This document shows, piece by piece, positions 33,749 through 42,796 of a stretch of 64,000 nucleotides of DNA. The stretch is taken from NCBI RefSeq assembly GCF_003751945.1, contig NZ_RJKL01000002.1, positions 59,819 through 123,818 on the forward strand. Direction: 5' to 3'. Below the pieces are notes generated by a model. The model was not told where the DNA came from, searched no databases, and was given only the letters and a program-made list of their open reading frames with translations. Made by a program: the position numbers and the translations under genes. The DNA is from Couchioplanes caeruleus (GTDB lineage Bacteria > Actinomycetota > Actinomycetes > Mycobacteriales > Micromonosporaceae). Positions within the stretch are counted from its first letter, which is position 1. Each line of letters starts with the position of its first letter.

Positions 33749-33811
33749 TGTCCAACGTGTTGTACGTGTCCGCCGTGTCCAACACGTAGTACATGTCCTA
33801 CTTGTTGTAGG
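33749..33811. repeat. Seven tandem 9-bp repeats, candidate RHH operator or centromere
   Basis: Units in register are TGTCCAACG, TGTTGTACG, TGTCCGCCG, TGTCCAACA, CGTAGTACA, TGTCCTACT and TGTTGTAGG, each starting exactly 9 bp after the last. Short tandem arrays of this kind are the known binding mode of ribbon-helix-helix proteins such as plasmid Omega (heptads). The array ends 40 bp before the start of a small RHH-like gene. Operator function is inferred; the periodicity is direct. Confidence 0.75.
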
Positions 33812-33851
33812 CTGCCGCGATCATGATTGTTCTCGAAGCGCGGGGGATTCG

Positions 33852-34145
33852 ATGAGCGCACCGGTAGCAGACGCGGCGTCGTCGGAGGCGGTGTTCCCCG
33901 CCATGAAGCGCGACACCCTGTATCACGGGGTCGACCTCGTGCGGCGGTTCGCGGCCGCCGTCGAGGAGGAGTGGCTGCGCCGCGGTGCGCAGATCAAGAA
34001 GCACGAGGTGATCGACGCGTTGTTGCTACTGGCGATCAGTAACCGTGACCAGCTGCCGGCGTACCTGGAGCAGTTGCGTCGCGAACGCCGCGAGGCGGTG
34101 CAGGCGGCGACGCTGGACACGGTCGAGGAAGGGGATGCCCGGTGA
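33852..34145 (+). CDS. Small ribbon-helix-helix-like protein
   Basis: 97 aa from ATG 33852 (GGGGG 5-10 nt upstream). The core TLYHGVDLVRRFAAAVEEEWLRRGAQIKKHEVIDALLLLAISNRDQL has the strand, helix, turn, helix pattern of RHH DNA-binding proteins, with a charged tail. It follows a 9-bp repeat array and overlaps the next gene by GTGA. A role in copy control, partition or autoregulation is likely. The fold call rests on pattern, not a profile match. Confidence 0.65.
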   Translation: MSAPVADAASSEAVFPAMKRDTLYHGVDLVRRFAAAVEEEWLRRGAQIKKHEVIDALLLLAISNRDQLPAYLEQLRRERREAVQAATLDTVEEGDAR

Positions 34146-35515
34146 GCTGGGCGGATCTGACGACGTTTGCGTACGACTACGCCGTGCCGCTGCTGGCCGG
34201 GACCGGTGTGCTGGGCCTGGTGCTGCTGCTGGTCATGATCGTGCGGGTCAAGCGGAGCGGGCGGCCGCTGCGGCCGATCGCCCTGTCGGCCTCGATGAAC
34301 CTGGCGCTGATGCTGAACGCCGAGGGCATGTGGTACATCGCCATCGACACCCTGCGCCTGCCGGCACTGTTCGCGGTGCTGGTCTTCGCGGTGTTCGAGA
34401 TCTGCTTCCTCACGGCGACCAGCCTCGCCGCGGAGCAGTACCGCAACACTACCGTGTACGGGCCCGACGGTAAGGTGATCACCCCGGGCCATCCGGGCTC
34501 GATGCTCTATGTGGCGGCGTTGATCGCCCTGATGTCCGGTGTGGTCGTGGCCAGCGGCGCGCCCACCACGACCGAGAAGATTCTGCGCCTGGCCATTCCC
34601 GTCATGATCTTTTTGATGTGGTGGGCGGCGCTGACCGCCGCCGGCCAGCGCGCGCGCCGCAGCCGCTTCGCGCACAGCCCGATGCGGATCGCCGAGCGGC
34701 GGGGCTGGTTCATCCCGGACGAGGATCCCGACCTGGCCAAGATGATCGCTGACCGGCGGCTGACGAAGATGGCGATGCTGGCGCACCGGCTGCACAACGG
34801 CGAGCTGGACGAGAAGCGCAAGGTGAAGGTCAAGACCGAGCTGGCCAGACTCAGCCTCACCGCCACCGACGACGACCTCGCCGAGGTGCAACGCCGGGTC
34901 AACCGGGCCGGGCAGGCCGAGCAGCTTACCCAGCCCGGAGTCCTGGCGGCTTTGATGCCGACACCGACCGTCGCCGCCGCCGTAACCCCAAGCGCGGTCG
35001 CGCCGGCGGCGCCGGCTCTGGCGCAGCCGCAGCCCACACCGCAGGAGGAACCGGCGGCGGTCAGCGGTCACCGACCTCGCGCCGCGGACGATGCCGCTCG
35101 CGGGGAGAAGTCGACCGCCTCTGAGAAGCGCGCTGCGGAGCCGGCCGTCCCCAGCACGGCGAAGTACTACGCGCAGTGGCTGACTGTCTGGCTGACGATG
35201 ACCGCGGAACCAACGGCCACCAATCAGATCCTGCGCCAGCGCACGGGCATCGCCCTGCGCACGCTCAGCAAGATCCGCACCGCAGGCAAGGACGGGCTGC
35301 TCACCGCCCAGCGCCTGCAGGAGTTGCGGATGCAGGAGGGGGCGGCCGCGTCGGCCGACACCGGCACCCGAGCGGTGCGCGACAACGCCGACGAGCCCGC
35401 GCCGGCCGCGGTGCCGTCGCAGCCTTCCCGGTCGAGAGAAAGCGGCACCGCGCCGGAGCCGGCCGCCGCGGCCGCCGGCGGCCACAGCACCCGGGAACCC
35501 GCGATGGCACGCTGA
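34142..35515 (+). CDS. Four-helix membrane protein with C-terminal HTH-like domain
   Basis: 457 aa from GTG 34142, co-translated with the RHH gene. Four membrane helices lie in the first ~175 residues (YAVPLLAGTGVLGLVLLLVMIV; LPALFAVLVFAVFEICFLTA; SMLYVAALIALMSGVVVAS; AIPVMIFLMWWAALTAAG). A basic helical region and a Pro/Ala linker follow. The segment at ~residues 340-400 reads YYAQWLTVWLTMTAEPTATNQILRQRTGIALRTLSKIRTAG, an HTH-like fold. The layout parallels 984-2408. DUF2637-like plasmid membrane protein is the closest description. It ends at a strong terminator before the decamer array. Confidence 0.72.
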   Translation: MSWADLTTFAYDYAVPLLAGTGVLGLVLLLVMIVRVKRSGRPLRPIALSASMNLALMLNAEGMWYIAIDTLRLPALFAVLVFAVFEICFLTATSLAAEQYRNTTVYGPDGKVITPGHPGSMLYVAALIALMSGVVVASGAPTTTEKILRLAIPVMIFLMWWAALTAAGQRARRSRFAHSPMRIAERRGWFIPDEDPDLAKMIADRRLTKMAMLAHRLHNGELDEKRKVKVKTELARLSLTATDDDLAEVQRRVNRAGQAEQLTQPGVLAALMPTPTVAAAVTPSAVAPAAPALAQPQPTPQEEPAAVSGHRPRAADDAARGEKSTASEKRAAEPAVPSTAKYYAQWLTVWLTMTAEPTATNQILRQRTGIALRTLSKIRTAGKDGLLTAQRLQELRMQEGAAASADTGTRAVRDNADEPAPAAVPSQPSRSRESGTAPEPAAAAAGGHSTREPAMAR

Positions 35516-35531
35516 CCCGTTGCAGGGTGGA

Positions 35532-35579
35532 GGGACGGCGCCCGCCGGGAGGTTGCACTCCCGGCCGGGGCCGTCCCTT
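35532..35579 (+). terminator. Strong Rho-independent-like terminator
   Basis: Outer arms AGGGACGGC / GCCGTCCCT and inner arms GCCGGGAG / CTCCCGGC form one long stem with a small internal bulge, followed by TCCTC. It ends the RHH/membrane-HTH operon. Confidence 0.75.
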
Positions 35580-35636
35580 CCTCATGTGAGGACTGCGGCC
35601 GGGCGCCTGCCCGGCGCGAAGTGGGCGTCGGCCTCC

Positions 35637-36198
35637 GGGTGGCAACCGGGGGCGGTCGGGGTGGCAAGTGACTCGACCGCTGGGTAGCAACCGCCCCCGC
35701 TGGCGGGTGGCAAGTCCGCCTCTGCAAAGGGGGTAGCAACCTGCGCCCGATCAAGCGGCAACTGGTCCTAGAGAAGGCGGCAATCCTGCCGTGCCAGGGG
35801 TAGAAACACCTTGCTCTCTGAGCGTAGAAACACCGCCGTTGGCGGGGAGGCAAGTGGCCTCGGCGGTGGACGACGGTGGGTGGAAAACGGCAGCTCAAGG
35901 GCCTAGCAACACGTGCCGGTCGAGGGGTAGAAACACCGCCGATTGCCAGCGGCGCATATGGGCGGCGGTGGGGGTGGCAACCGCGCGCGGACCGGGCAGC
36001 CGGTTGCTAGCGCCGACGGGTAGAAACACCCGCGCGTGAGGGTGGCAAGTCGCCGGCTGCAGGGGTAGCAAATAGACCTGCCTGGGGGTAGCAAGTTGCC
36101 GGCTGCAGGGGTAGCAACTCGCCCCGAGCTGGGGTAGCAAGTCGCCGGCCCGGCAGGTAGCAACCCGCTCCTGGCAACCGCGGCGCCGGGGTAGCAAC
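35637..36198 (+). repeat. Periodic decamer array (GGGTAGCAAC type)
   Basis: About 20 copies of GGGT(A/G)GCAA(C/G), or the variant GGGTAGAAAC usually followed by ACC, all on the plus strand. Clear copies start at 35637, 35659, 35682, 35705, 35731, 35798, 35822, 35845, 35901, 35925, 35972, 36018, 36040, 36063, 36086, 36109, 36132, 36155 and 36189; weaker ones are near 35753, 35775 and 35878. Most steps are 22-24 bp or twice that, with unrelated sequence between. The phase is not a multiple of three, so it is not a protein repeat. It resembles an iteron, centromere or TraB-recognition (clt) array, but its motif differs from the oriV iterons and parS sites. Confidence 0.85.
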
Positions 36199-36687
36199 CC
36201 CGCACCGATCGTCGGCGCGTATCGACGCGGACGCATCCGAATACCCGCGCTGAGGGCGCGGCGAACCTTTTGCTCGGACACCGCGCCGTGAGGTTTCGCG
36301 GCCGTCGACGACCGCTGCCCCCGAGAGAATCCGCCGAGGCCCTGGCCGCCCGACTTCACGTGCCGCAGCGGCCCGCCTGCACCCCGTCGGTCATGGCGAA
36401 GATCGATCCAGCCGCGTGCGGTTGCCACCCGCCCTCGGTGTTTCTGTCTCAGTGGCTGTCCTACGTTGCAGAGACGGGTCGCAGCGGTCGTTCGTTGGAC
36501 CGGTTGACCCCAGGGTCTCGGGTATGGCTCAGTGGCTGTTGCCGCGGGATGGCTTCAAAGACTTGGCCGCCCGAGACTCCGTGACGACTCGACCGCTGAT
36601 TGGGATGCGCGGCTTGATCGCTTTGTAGGACAGTGCCGGCGAGGTCGTCTGCGGGCTGATCACGACGAGCGGCTGGCGGAGGTGGCG
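36199..36687. other. Left flank of IS110 element, candidate bridge-RNA region
   Basis: No convincing gene. IS110-group elements encode their bridge RNA upstream of the transposase, so the ~150-250 nt before 36688 are the place to look. CTCAGTGGCTGT occurs twice in direct orientation (36448-36459 and 36528-36539), possibly marking the element end or a target/donor core. The exact left end cannot be set by eye. Confidence 0.4.
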
Positions 36688-37878
36688 ATGCCGAAGATCT
36701 GGGCCGGTGTGGACATCGGCAAGGAACATCATCACTGCGTGGTGATCGACTGCGAGGGCAAGCGGTTGTTGTCGCGCCGGGTCTTCAACGACGAGAAGGA
36801 GCTGCTGCGGCTGGTCAGCGACGTGCGGACCCTCTCGCAGGACGTGGTGTGGGCTGTGGACGTCAACCGGGGCGGCGCCACGTTGCTGATCGGTTTGTTG
36901 CTGGCCGCCCAGCAGCCGATGGTCTACCTGACCGGCTTGGCGGTGCATCGTGCTTCGGCGTCCTACCGTGGGCAGGGCAAGACCGACGCCAAGGACGCGT
37001 ATGTCATCGCTGACCAGGCCCGGATGCGCCGCGACCTCGGTGTCATCCGCCCGGGCGACGAGGTGACGGTGGACCTGCGGATCCTCATCACCCGCCGCAC
37101 GGATCTGGTGTGTGACCGCACCCGGCAGATCAACCGGCTCCGCGCCCAGCTGCTGGAGATCTTCCCCGCCCTGGAGCGGGCGCTGACGCTGACCAACCAG
37201 GGACCGGTCATCCTGCTCAGCGGCTATCAAACACCCGGGGCGATCCGCCGCATGGGGGTGCGGCGCCTGCAGGCATGGCTGGCCGGCCGCCACGTGCGGG
37301 CAGCCGCCGACCTCGCCCGCGTCGCGGTCGAGGCCGCCCAGGCCCAGCACACCGCGCTGCCCGGCAAGGAGTTGGCGGCCACGATCGTGGCCCGCCTCGC
37401 CGCCGGTGTGCTGGCGTTGAACGCCGAGATTGCTCAGGTCGACGCGCTCATCGAGGCCCGGTTCGCGCAGCATCCGAGTGCCGAGGTGATCGAAAGCCTG
37501 CCCGGGATGGGACCTCGCCTCGGAGCGGAGCTGCTCGCCGCCACCGGCGGCAACCTGACAGCCTTCGGCAGCGCGGACCGCCTGGCCACCTTCGCCGGCC
37601 TGGCGCCGGTGCCACGTGACTCCGGCCGAGTCAACGGCAACATGCGCCGCCCCACCCGTTTCCACCGCGGCCTACTGCGCGCCTTCTACCTATCCGCGCT
37701 GGCCAGCCTGAGAACCTGCACCGCCTCACGCAGCTACTACGACCGCAAACGCCAAGAAGGCCGAAACCACCAACAGGCCCTGCTCTGCCTGACCCGACGC
37801 CGAGCCAACGTGCTGTGGGCCATGGTGCCTGACGGGTCGCTCTACCGAACCCAAGAGGCTGTCAGCGCCCCGGTGTGA
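36688..37878 (+). CDS. IS110-family transposase
   Basis: 396 aa from ATG 36688 (MPKIWAGVDIGKEHHHCVVID). The N-terminal DEDD RuvC-like domain is visible: GVDIGKEHH, WAVDVNRGGA, GKTDAKDAYVIADQAR. A coiled middle and the C-terminal Tnp domain follow (VIESLPGMGPRLGAELLAATGG, FAGLAPVPRDSGRVNGNMRR, RGLLRAFYLSALAS). The frame is open 52 codons further upstream but without family sequence. Full length, so the element may be active. Confidence 0.9.
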   Translation: MPKIWAGVDIGKEHHHCVVIDCEGKRLLSRRVFNDEKELLRLVSDVRTLSQDVVWAVDVNRGGATLLIGLLLAAQQPMVYLTGLAVHRASASYRGQGKTDAKDAYVIADQARMRRDLGVIRPGDEVTVDLRILITRRTDLVCDRTRQINRLRAQLLEIFPALERALTLTNQGPVILLSGYQTPGAIRRMGVRRLQAWLAGRHVRAAADLARVAVEAAQAQHTALPGKELAATIVARLAAGVLALNAEIAQVDALIEARFAQHPSAEVIESLPGMGPRLGAELLAATGGNLTAFGSADRLATFAGLAPVPRDSGRVNGNMRRPTRFHRGLLRAFYLSALASLRTCTASRSYYDRKRQEGRNHQQALLCLTRRRANVLWAMVPDGSLYRTQEAVSAPV

Positions 37879-37884
37879 GCACCG

Positions 37885-38511
37885 TTAGAGAGCGGCAATC
37901 GACACGGGTGCCCGTTCCTGCCGAGCTAGGGCCCGGACCACATTGATCGGCCCGTGTCGCCATGCCGCGATGCGGCTGAGCAGCTGAATCGTCGCCTCGG
38001 TGGCGGCGTCGGGCATCGACGGCGTGGCCATGTCCAGGCTGACGGCCAGGTCGTCGGCATGCACGACCAGTTCCATCACACGGGTCAGCAGGAAGTCATC
38101 GACCGTCAGGCCCCAGGCGCCAAGATCGACGATGCGGCCTTTAGGTTGCGCCGGCACCGAATCCCGCAGCTCGTGCAACGCGGCGCCGACGCTGTCGGCG
38201 AGATCGTCGGGCGTCGTCGCGGCGGCGGCCTGTTCACTGCGGTGGCGAATGTCGGCGTTATCGGCGCTGTCAACACCCGAGGTCACCCAGCTGTTACCGG
38301 TGTAGTGCTCCAGCACCGGAACAGCGGACTGGCCAGGCGCGGCGGCGAGATAGGTGACGGTGTGGGTGATCTGGTTGGCGAGGTGCCGGGCGAGGCCGCC
38401 GGTGGAGAAGTCGGACAGCGCGCTGGGACTGGACCATCGCTCGGCCAAGACCGGCTCTCGCAGCAGGGCCGCGGCGGCCTCAGCGGCTTCCAGAAAGGCA
38501 TGTCGGATCAT
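37885..38511 (-). CDS. DinB/maleylpyruvate-isomerase-type metalloenzyme family protein
   Basis: 208 aa from ATG 38511, the point where family sequence begins (MIRHAFLEAAEAAAALL). Features: LSDFSTGGLARHLANQITHTVTYL (metal-binding His), DLADSVGAALHELRDSVP, and TRVMELVVHADDLAVSLDMATP with the second His cluster. Family members use mycothiol or bind a metal in a four-helix bundle; the substrate is unknown. It begins 7 bp after the IS110 transposase stop on the opposite strand, so the IS may have inserted close to or into its 3' end. Confidence 0.78.
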   Translation of the reverse strand: MIRHAFLEAAEAAAALLREPVLAERWSSPSALSDFSTGGLARHLANQITHTVTYLAAAPGQSAVPVLEHYTGNSWVTSGVDSADNADIRHRSEQAAAATTPDDLADSVGAALHELRDSVPAQPKGRIVDLGAWGLTVDDFLLTRVMELVVHADDLAVSLDMATPSMPDAATEATIQLLSRIAAWRHGPINVVRALARQERAPVSIAAL

Positions 38512-38766
38512 CGTGCAGAGAGTAGGCCGATCAACCTCGCCGCGCCGTCCCATCACGCCCACCCTGCCGCCACCCGCCGCTTGACAACGACATTGGGAAG
38601 TCTCGCATCCTGTTTCGCAGCTAGTGCGGTTGGGGCTGACCGAGAGTCGTGGGCCCGGCGTTCGGTATGGCGTCACCGTGACGCTATACCGAACGCCTTG
38701 AGAGCCATGATCAGCGTGACGTGGGGTGAGTGCACGGGGCGGGAACCTGGATGGCAGGCTGTATCC

Positions 38767-39018
38767 ATGAACGTGACACCGACGAGTGGGAAGCGCAGCG
38801 TCAGCTCGACCCAGCTGTGGTTGGCAGCGGGAGCGGCGTTCGTGTTGACCATCGTTGGCCTCGTGGCCGAGCAGTATTTGTGGGGCTCCTGGGATAGCCA
38901 GGCAGCGCTGTTAGCCGCGGCGGCAGTGAAGTGGGTCTGCTTGGTGGCCGCCATTGTGTTGACGATCGCGGCGATCGTGCTGTCGATCGCAGCGACCGTC
39001 CGCCGTTTGATGCGTTAG
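38767..39018 (+). CDS. Small membrane protein
   Basis: 83 aa from ATG 38767. Two hydrophobic helices (LWLAAGAAFVLTIVGLVAEQYL; WVCLVAAIVLTIAAIVLSIAA) with a basic end (TVRRLMR). No family. It is followed directly by a transposase remnant. Confidence 0.6.
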   Translation: MNVTPTSGKRSVSSTQLWLAAGAAFVLTIVGLVAEQYLWGSWDSQAALLAAAAVKWVCLVAAIVLTIAAIVLSIAATVRRLMR

Positions 39019-39065
39019 CCGCGCGCCGTCGCGCTGAGTCGGTAGCGGGGTTCTGCGTAGAACCG

Positions 39066-39249
39066 TTAGGCGGCCAGCGTCGCAGGAAGGGTGGCCTCCT
39101 GCTTCTTCGCGCGGGTGATCCGGCGGGTCATGAGGGTGATGTTTGCCCAGGTGATGTGGGCTTCGGCATGCTCGGGTATGCGTTCGTAGTCGCGGGAGTT
39201 GCGGCGGGCGCGCATCAGCCAGGACAGTGAGCGTTCCACGATCCAGCTA
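39066..39249 (-). pseudogene. IS5-family transposase 3' remnant
   Basis: On the minus strand the frame reads WIVERSLSWLMRARRNSRDY, then EAHITWANITLMTRRITRAK, ending at TAA 39066-39068. This is the C-terminal end of an IS5-type transposase, including the ER(S/T) region with the last catalytic Glu. The match stops abruptly at ~39249, just where the recombinase element starts, so that element probably cut the IS. A small inverted repeat (GGTTCT...AGAACC, about 39049-39064) may be part of the IS end. Confidence 0.8.
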
Positions 39250-39318
39250 TTAGTTACGTGGAATCAGACGGCAGGGAGATCCTTGCTTGTCGTACGACCA
39301 CGGAACTGAGGTGAGCTG

Positions 39319-40392
39319 TTGAGCACTGAAACGATGTTGCAGCAAAAGTGGCCGGTGCTCGGGCGCCACGAGCGGGCGGCCGAGTGGCTGCAAGTCTGGA
39401 CCGATCTCGGCCGGGCACCACGGACGATCGATGCTTACGCCCGCGGCCTGGCCGAGTACCTGACGATGTGCGACCGCACGGGCGTAGACCCGCTCACCGC
39501 GAACCGCGCGCACATAGCCGTTTACGTGCGAGAGCTGACGGCACGTCCCAGTCACCGCGGCGTCAACGTGATCTCGATCGACTCCGGATCCGGCCTGGCC
39601 AACGCCACGATCCAGCAGCGATTGGTACCGGTCCGGCTATTCTACGACTACTTGATGGAGGAAGGGCTGCGAGAGTCCAACCCAGTCAGCCGCGGCCGCT
39701 ACACGCCGGGCCGACGCCGGGGCGGGCACGAGCGCGGACTGGTCCCCAGAATGACGAAGCTGCCGTGGATCCCGACCGAACAGCAGTGGCTCACGATTCT
39801 GGACGTCGCCGCGGCCGAGCCCATCCGCAATCGCGTCATGCTCGCCCTGGCCTACGACGCGGCGCTGCGCCGAGAGGAGCTGTGCTCGCTACGCACCGAC
39901 GACCTGGACCCCGCGCACCGCACGCTGCGAGTGCGGGCAGAGACGACCAAGAACCGGCTGGAGCGGGTCGTGCCGTATTCGGCGCCGACCGGGGTCCTGC
40001 TGTCGGGATATCTGGCGCACCGAGCGACGATCAGCCGGGCCCGCGGCTTGCTGTTTCTGTCCGAATCACGGCGCAATCACGCCCAGCCGTTGACCCTGTG
40101 GACGTGGTCGAAGGTGATCCGACGCATCGCGCTCGCCGCCGAGACTCCCCGGTTCTCCACCCACACCACGCGACACCTGTGCCTGACCGATCTGGCCCGG
40201 ATGGGCTGGGAGTTGCACGCGATCGCCACCTTCGCCGGCCACCGCAACACCGAGTCGACGCTCACCTACATCCACCTGTCCGGCCGTGACCTTGCTGCCA
40301 AGCTCAACCGCGGTATGGAGCAGATCCATGGCTGGCGAGTGAAGATGCTGGCCCGCCTGGGCGAGCCCGCCGGCGAGGCGGCCTCGCGATGA
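39319..40392 (+). CDS. Tn554 TnpA-like tyrosine recombinase
   Basis: 357 aa. Catalytic-domain motifs: YDAALRREELCSLR, a Lys in TTKNRLERVV, THTTRHLCLTDLARMGW (HxxR) and FAGHRNTESTLTYIHLS with the Tyr nucleophile. Its stop overlaps the next gene's start (ATGA at 40389-40392). Adjacent recombinases of unequal size are the mark of Tn554-like elements, in which the smaller TnpA and larger TnpB act together. Confidence 0.85.
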   Translation: MSTETMLQQKWPVLGRHERAAEWLQVWTDLGRAPRTIDAYARGLAEYLTMCDRTGVDPLTANRAHIAVYVRELTARPSHRGVNVISIDSGSGLANATIQQRLVPVRLFYDYLMEEGLRESNPVSRGRYTPGRRRGGHERGLVPRMTKLPWIPTEQQWLTILDVAAAEPIRNRVMLALAYDAALRREELCSLRTDDLDPAHRTLRVRAETTKNRLERVVPYSAPTGVLLSGYLAHRATISRARGLLFLSESRRNHAQPLTLWTWSKVIRRIALAAETPRFSTHTTRHLCLTDLARMGWELHAIATFAGHRNTESTLTYIHLSGRDLAAKLNRGMEQIHGWRVKMLARLGEPAGEAASR

Positions 40393-42719
40393 CCGCGCTG
40401 CTCCAGGCGTCCGCCGTCGCGACGGACGCGGCCCGGTCCTGGCCGTGGCCAGTCCGCCCGGACCGCTACGACCGGCGTCCCGAACTCGCCGACGCGGAAC
40501 GAGAGGTACTTGTCTGCTTGGGGACGGACCTTCGCCGACGCCCCAGTGGCTACGACGCGCAGGCCTCTCACTGGCAAGGCGTTGGACGGTTGCTTCGCCC
40601 GCTCGATGACGTGCGCTCATCGCTGTGGTGTCCCGAGGACGGCTGGTACCGCCGTGGCGTCGACGACGCCATCGCCCTGATTCTACTGCGGTCTGTCGAA
40701 CACGGCCGGACGGTCTGGGCCTGGTCGGCCGAGGACTGGCTCGCTCTGATCGGCAGCACTGCCAGCCAGTTCGCCGCGAACGCGCCCGGATGGGCCGGTA
40801 TGACCGCGCGCATACCTGGCCGCCTACGCCTTCCTGCTCAGCGGCTTCACCGAGTTCGACCGGCTGGGCCGTTTCCATCGCCTGCCGCTAGCCTGGCGCG
40901 TGTTCGGCAAAGATCCTGTCGACGATGCACAGCAGCAGGTGGCGCACGTGCTTCGTGGCTGGGGCTATCAGGTCGAGGACGATGTCGACTCCCGGATCTC
41001 TCCGGTCCTGTGTCAGGCGCTCCTTCTCAACCGCAGCCCGATGCTGCACGATTTGACCACCGAAGCGTTCCACCGGATCCGGCAGCACCCTGACATGCCG
41101 GAGCGGCATCTCGGCGCTCTATACGGGATCCAGCGGGCAGCGGCCGCCCTCGGCCACTGTTCCTCGCCGCCGCCTCCGAACCGCCGTCGGATGCCTGCAA
41201 TCGAGGGCGCCTCACGATCGTGGACCGAATGGGTCGAACGCTGGCACACCACTTCCACGCTGTCGCCCAAGGTCCGCAACAACCACCGCTCCCTGCTGTC
41301 GAAGGTCGGACGCTGGCTCGCCACCGAACACCCGCAGATCACAGAGCCGGCCAATGGACCCGGCAGACCTGCACGGCCTGGGTCGCCGCGGTCAACAATC
41401 TCCGTGTCGGAGACTACGTCCAGCAGCTCGCCGCCCACGAGAAAAGGGCGGGACAGCCGGTCGCACCGCACACCAAGGCGGGCTACCTCACCGCGACCCG
41501 GGCGTTCTTCCGCGACCTGCACGAATGCGAGTGGATCCCCCGGCGGTTCGACCCCCTACGCGCGTTGTCCACGCCCAGAACGATCCACGCGATGCTCGGA
41601 CCCGATCCCCGCGTCATCGCCGATGACATCTGGGCCAAGTTGCTGTGGGCCGGACTCAACATCGAACCCGAAGACCTGCCTACCAGTCTCAACAGCCTGC
41701 GCTACCCGCTCGAACTCCTCCGAGCTCTATCGCTGACCTGGCTGTCCAGCGGTCTGCGCAGCAACGAGATCGTCCGCCTCCGCGTCGGCTGCGTCCGCTG
41801 GCAGCACGACGGCTTCCCCATTCCCGGTGACTCCGACGAGGTGCTGGCCCGCGAGGCGGTCTGCCTGCTCGACGTCCCCACGCATAAGACCGGTACGTCG
41901 TTCACCAAGCCCGTCGACCCGCTGCTGGGCAAGACGATCGAGGCATGGCAGAGCGTCCGGCCGCAGCAGCCGAAGATGCTGGACCGCAAGACCAGCGAGC
42001 ACGTCGACCTGCTCTTCGCCACGAGAGCCCGTCGAGTCGCCAACACCTACCTCAACGGCACGATCATCCCGGCGCTCTGCCGCAAGGCCGGCGTCCCCAC
42101 CGCCGATGTCCGCGGCAACATCACCAGCCACCGAGCACGCTCCACCATCGCCAGCCAGCTCTACAACGCCAAGGAACCCATGACCCTGTTCGAGCTGCAA
42201 GCCTGGCTCGGCCACCGCAGCCCCGAATCCACCCAGCACTACGCGAAGATCACCCCGAACACGCTGGCCAGGGCCTATAACGACGCCGGATACTTCGCCC
42301 GCAACCAACGCACCATCGAGGTTCTCGTCGACCGCGACGCCGTCGCCAGCGGCGCGGCAGCCGCTGGCGAGCCCTGGCAGTACTACGACATGGGGCACGG
42401 CTACTGCACCTACACGTTTTTCGAGCAATGCCAGCACCGTATGGCCTGCGCCCGATGCGACTTCTACACGCCGAAAGCGTCGTCAAAAGGTCAGCTGCTC
42501 GAGGCCAAGGACAACCTCCAACGCATGCTGGCCAGCATCCCGCTCACCGACGACGAGCGCGCCGCGGTCGACGACGGTCAGGTCGCTCTCGAGCAGCTGC
42601 TCGAGCGGCTCGTCGACGTTCCCACCCCGACTGGTTCGACCCCGCGACAGATCGGAGTGCCTGCCACTGCAACCTTGCTCCCGATTCTCGCCATCACGAA
42701 ACGCCGTCACGATGAGTAA
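40389..42719 (+). pseudogene. Tn554 TnpB-like recombinase broken by two frameshifts
   Basis: Three frames together give one ~770-aa protein. Frame 1 covers 40389 to ~40800 (to SQFAANAPGWAG). Frame 2 covers ~40800-41350 (AYLAAYAFLLSGFTEF-like, then DPVDDAQQQVAHVLRGWGY and EHPQITEPAN). Frame 3 runs ~41350-42719, with the catalytic domain: SGLRSNEIVRLRV, THKTGTSF, ITSHRARSTIASQL, LGHRSPESTQHYAK, and a Cys-rich tail CQHRMACARCDFY. Each break is a single indel with no lost sequence visible. Either the element is dead or the assembly has two errors here. Confidence 0.82.
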
Positions 42720-42796
42720 GTGTGAGGTGGAATGACGCCGCCATCTGCCAGCTCGCTCTTTCTGCTGAAGAGCGGATACGGATCAAGGCCGACTGG

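Noticed and set aside
35637..36198. CRISPR array
   Set aside because: The conserved unit is only ~10 bp, the spacers are ~13 bp, and no cas genes are present.
35224..36428. Minus-strand frames over the decamer array, with recurring LLP/CYP/VATP motifs
   Set aside because: The motifs are translations of the repeated decamer in changing frames (phase ~23, not a multiple of 3). The DNA repeat is the feature.
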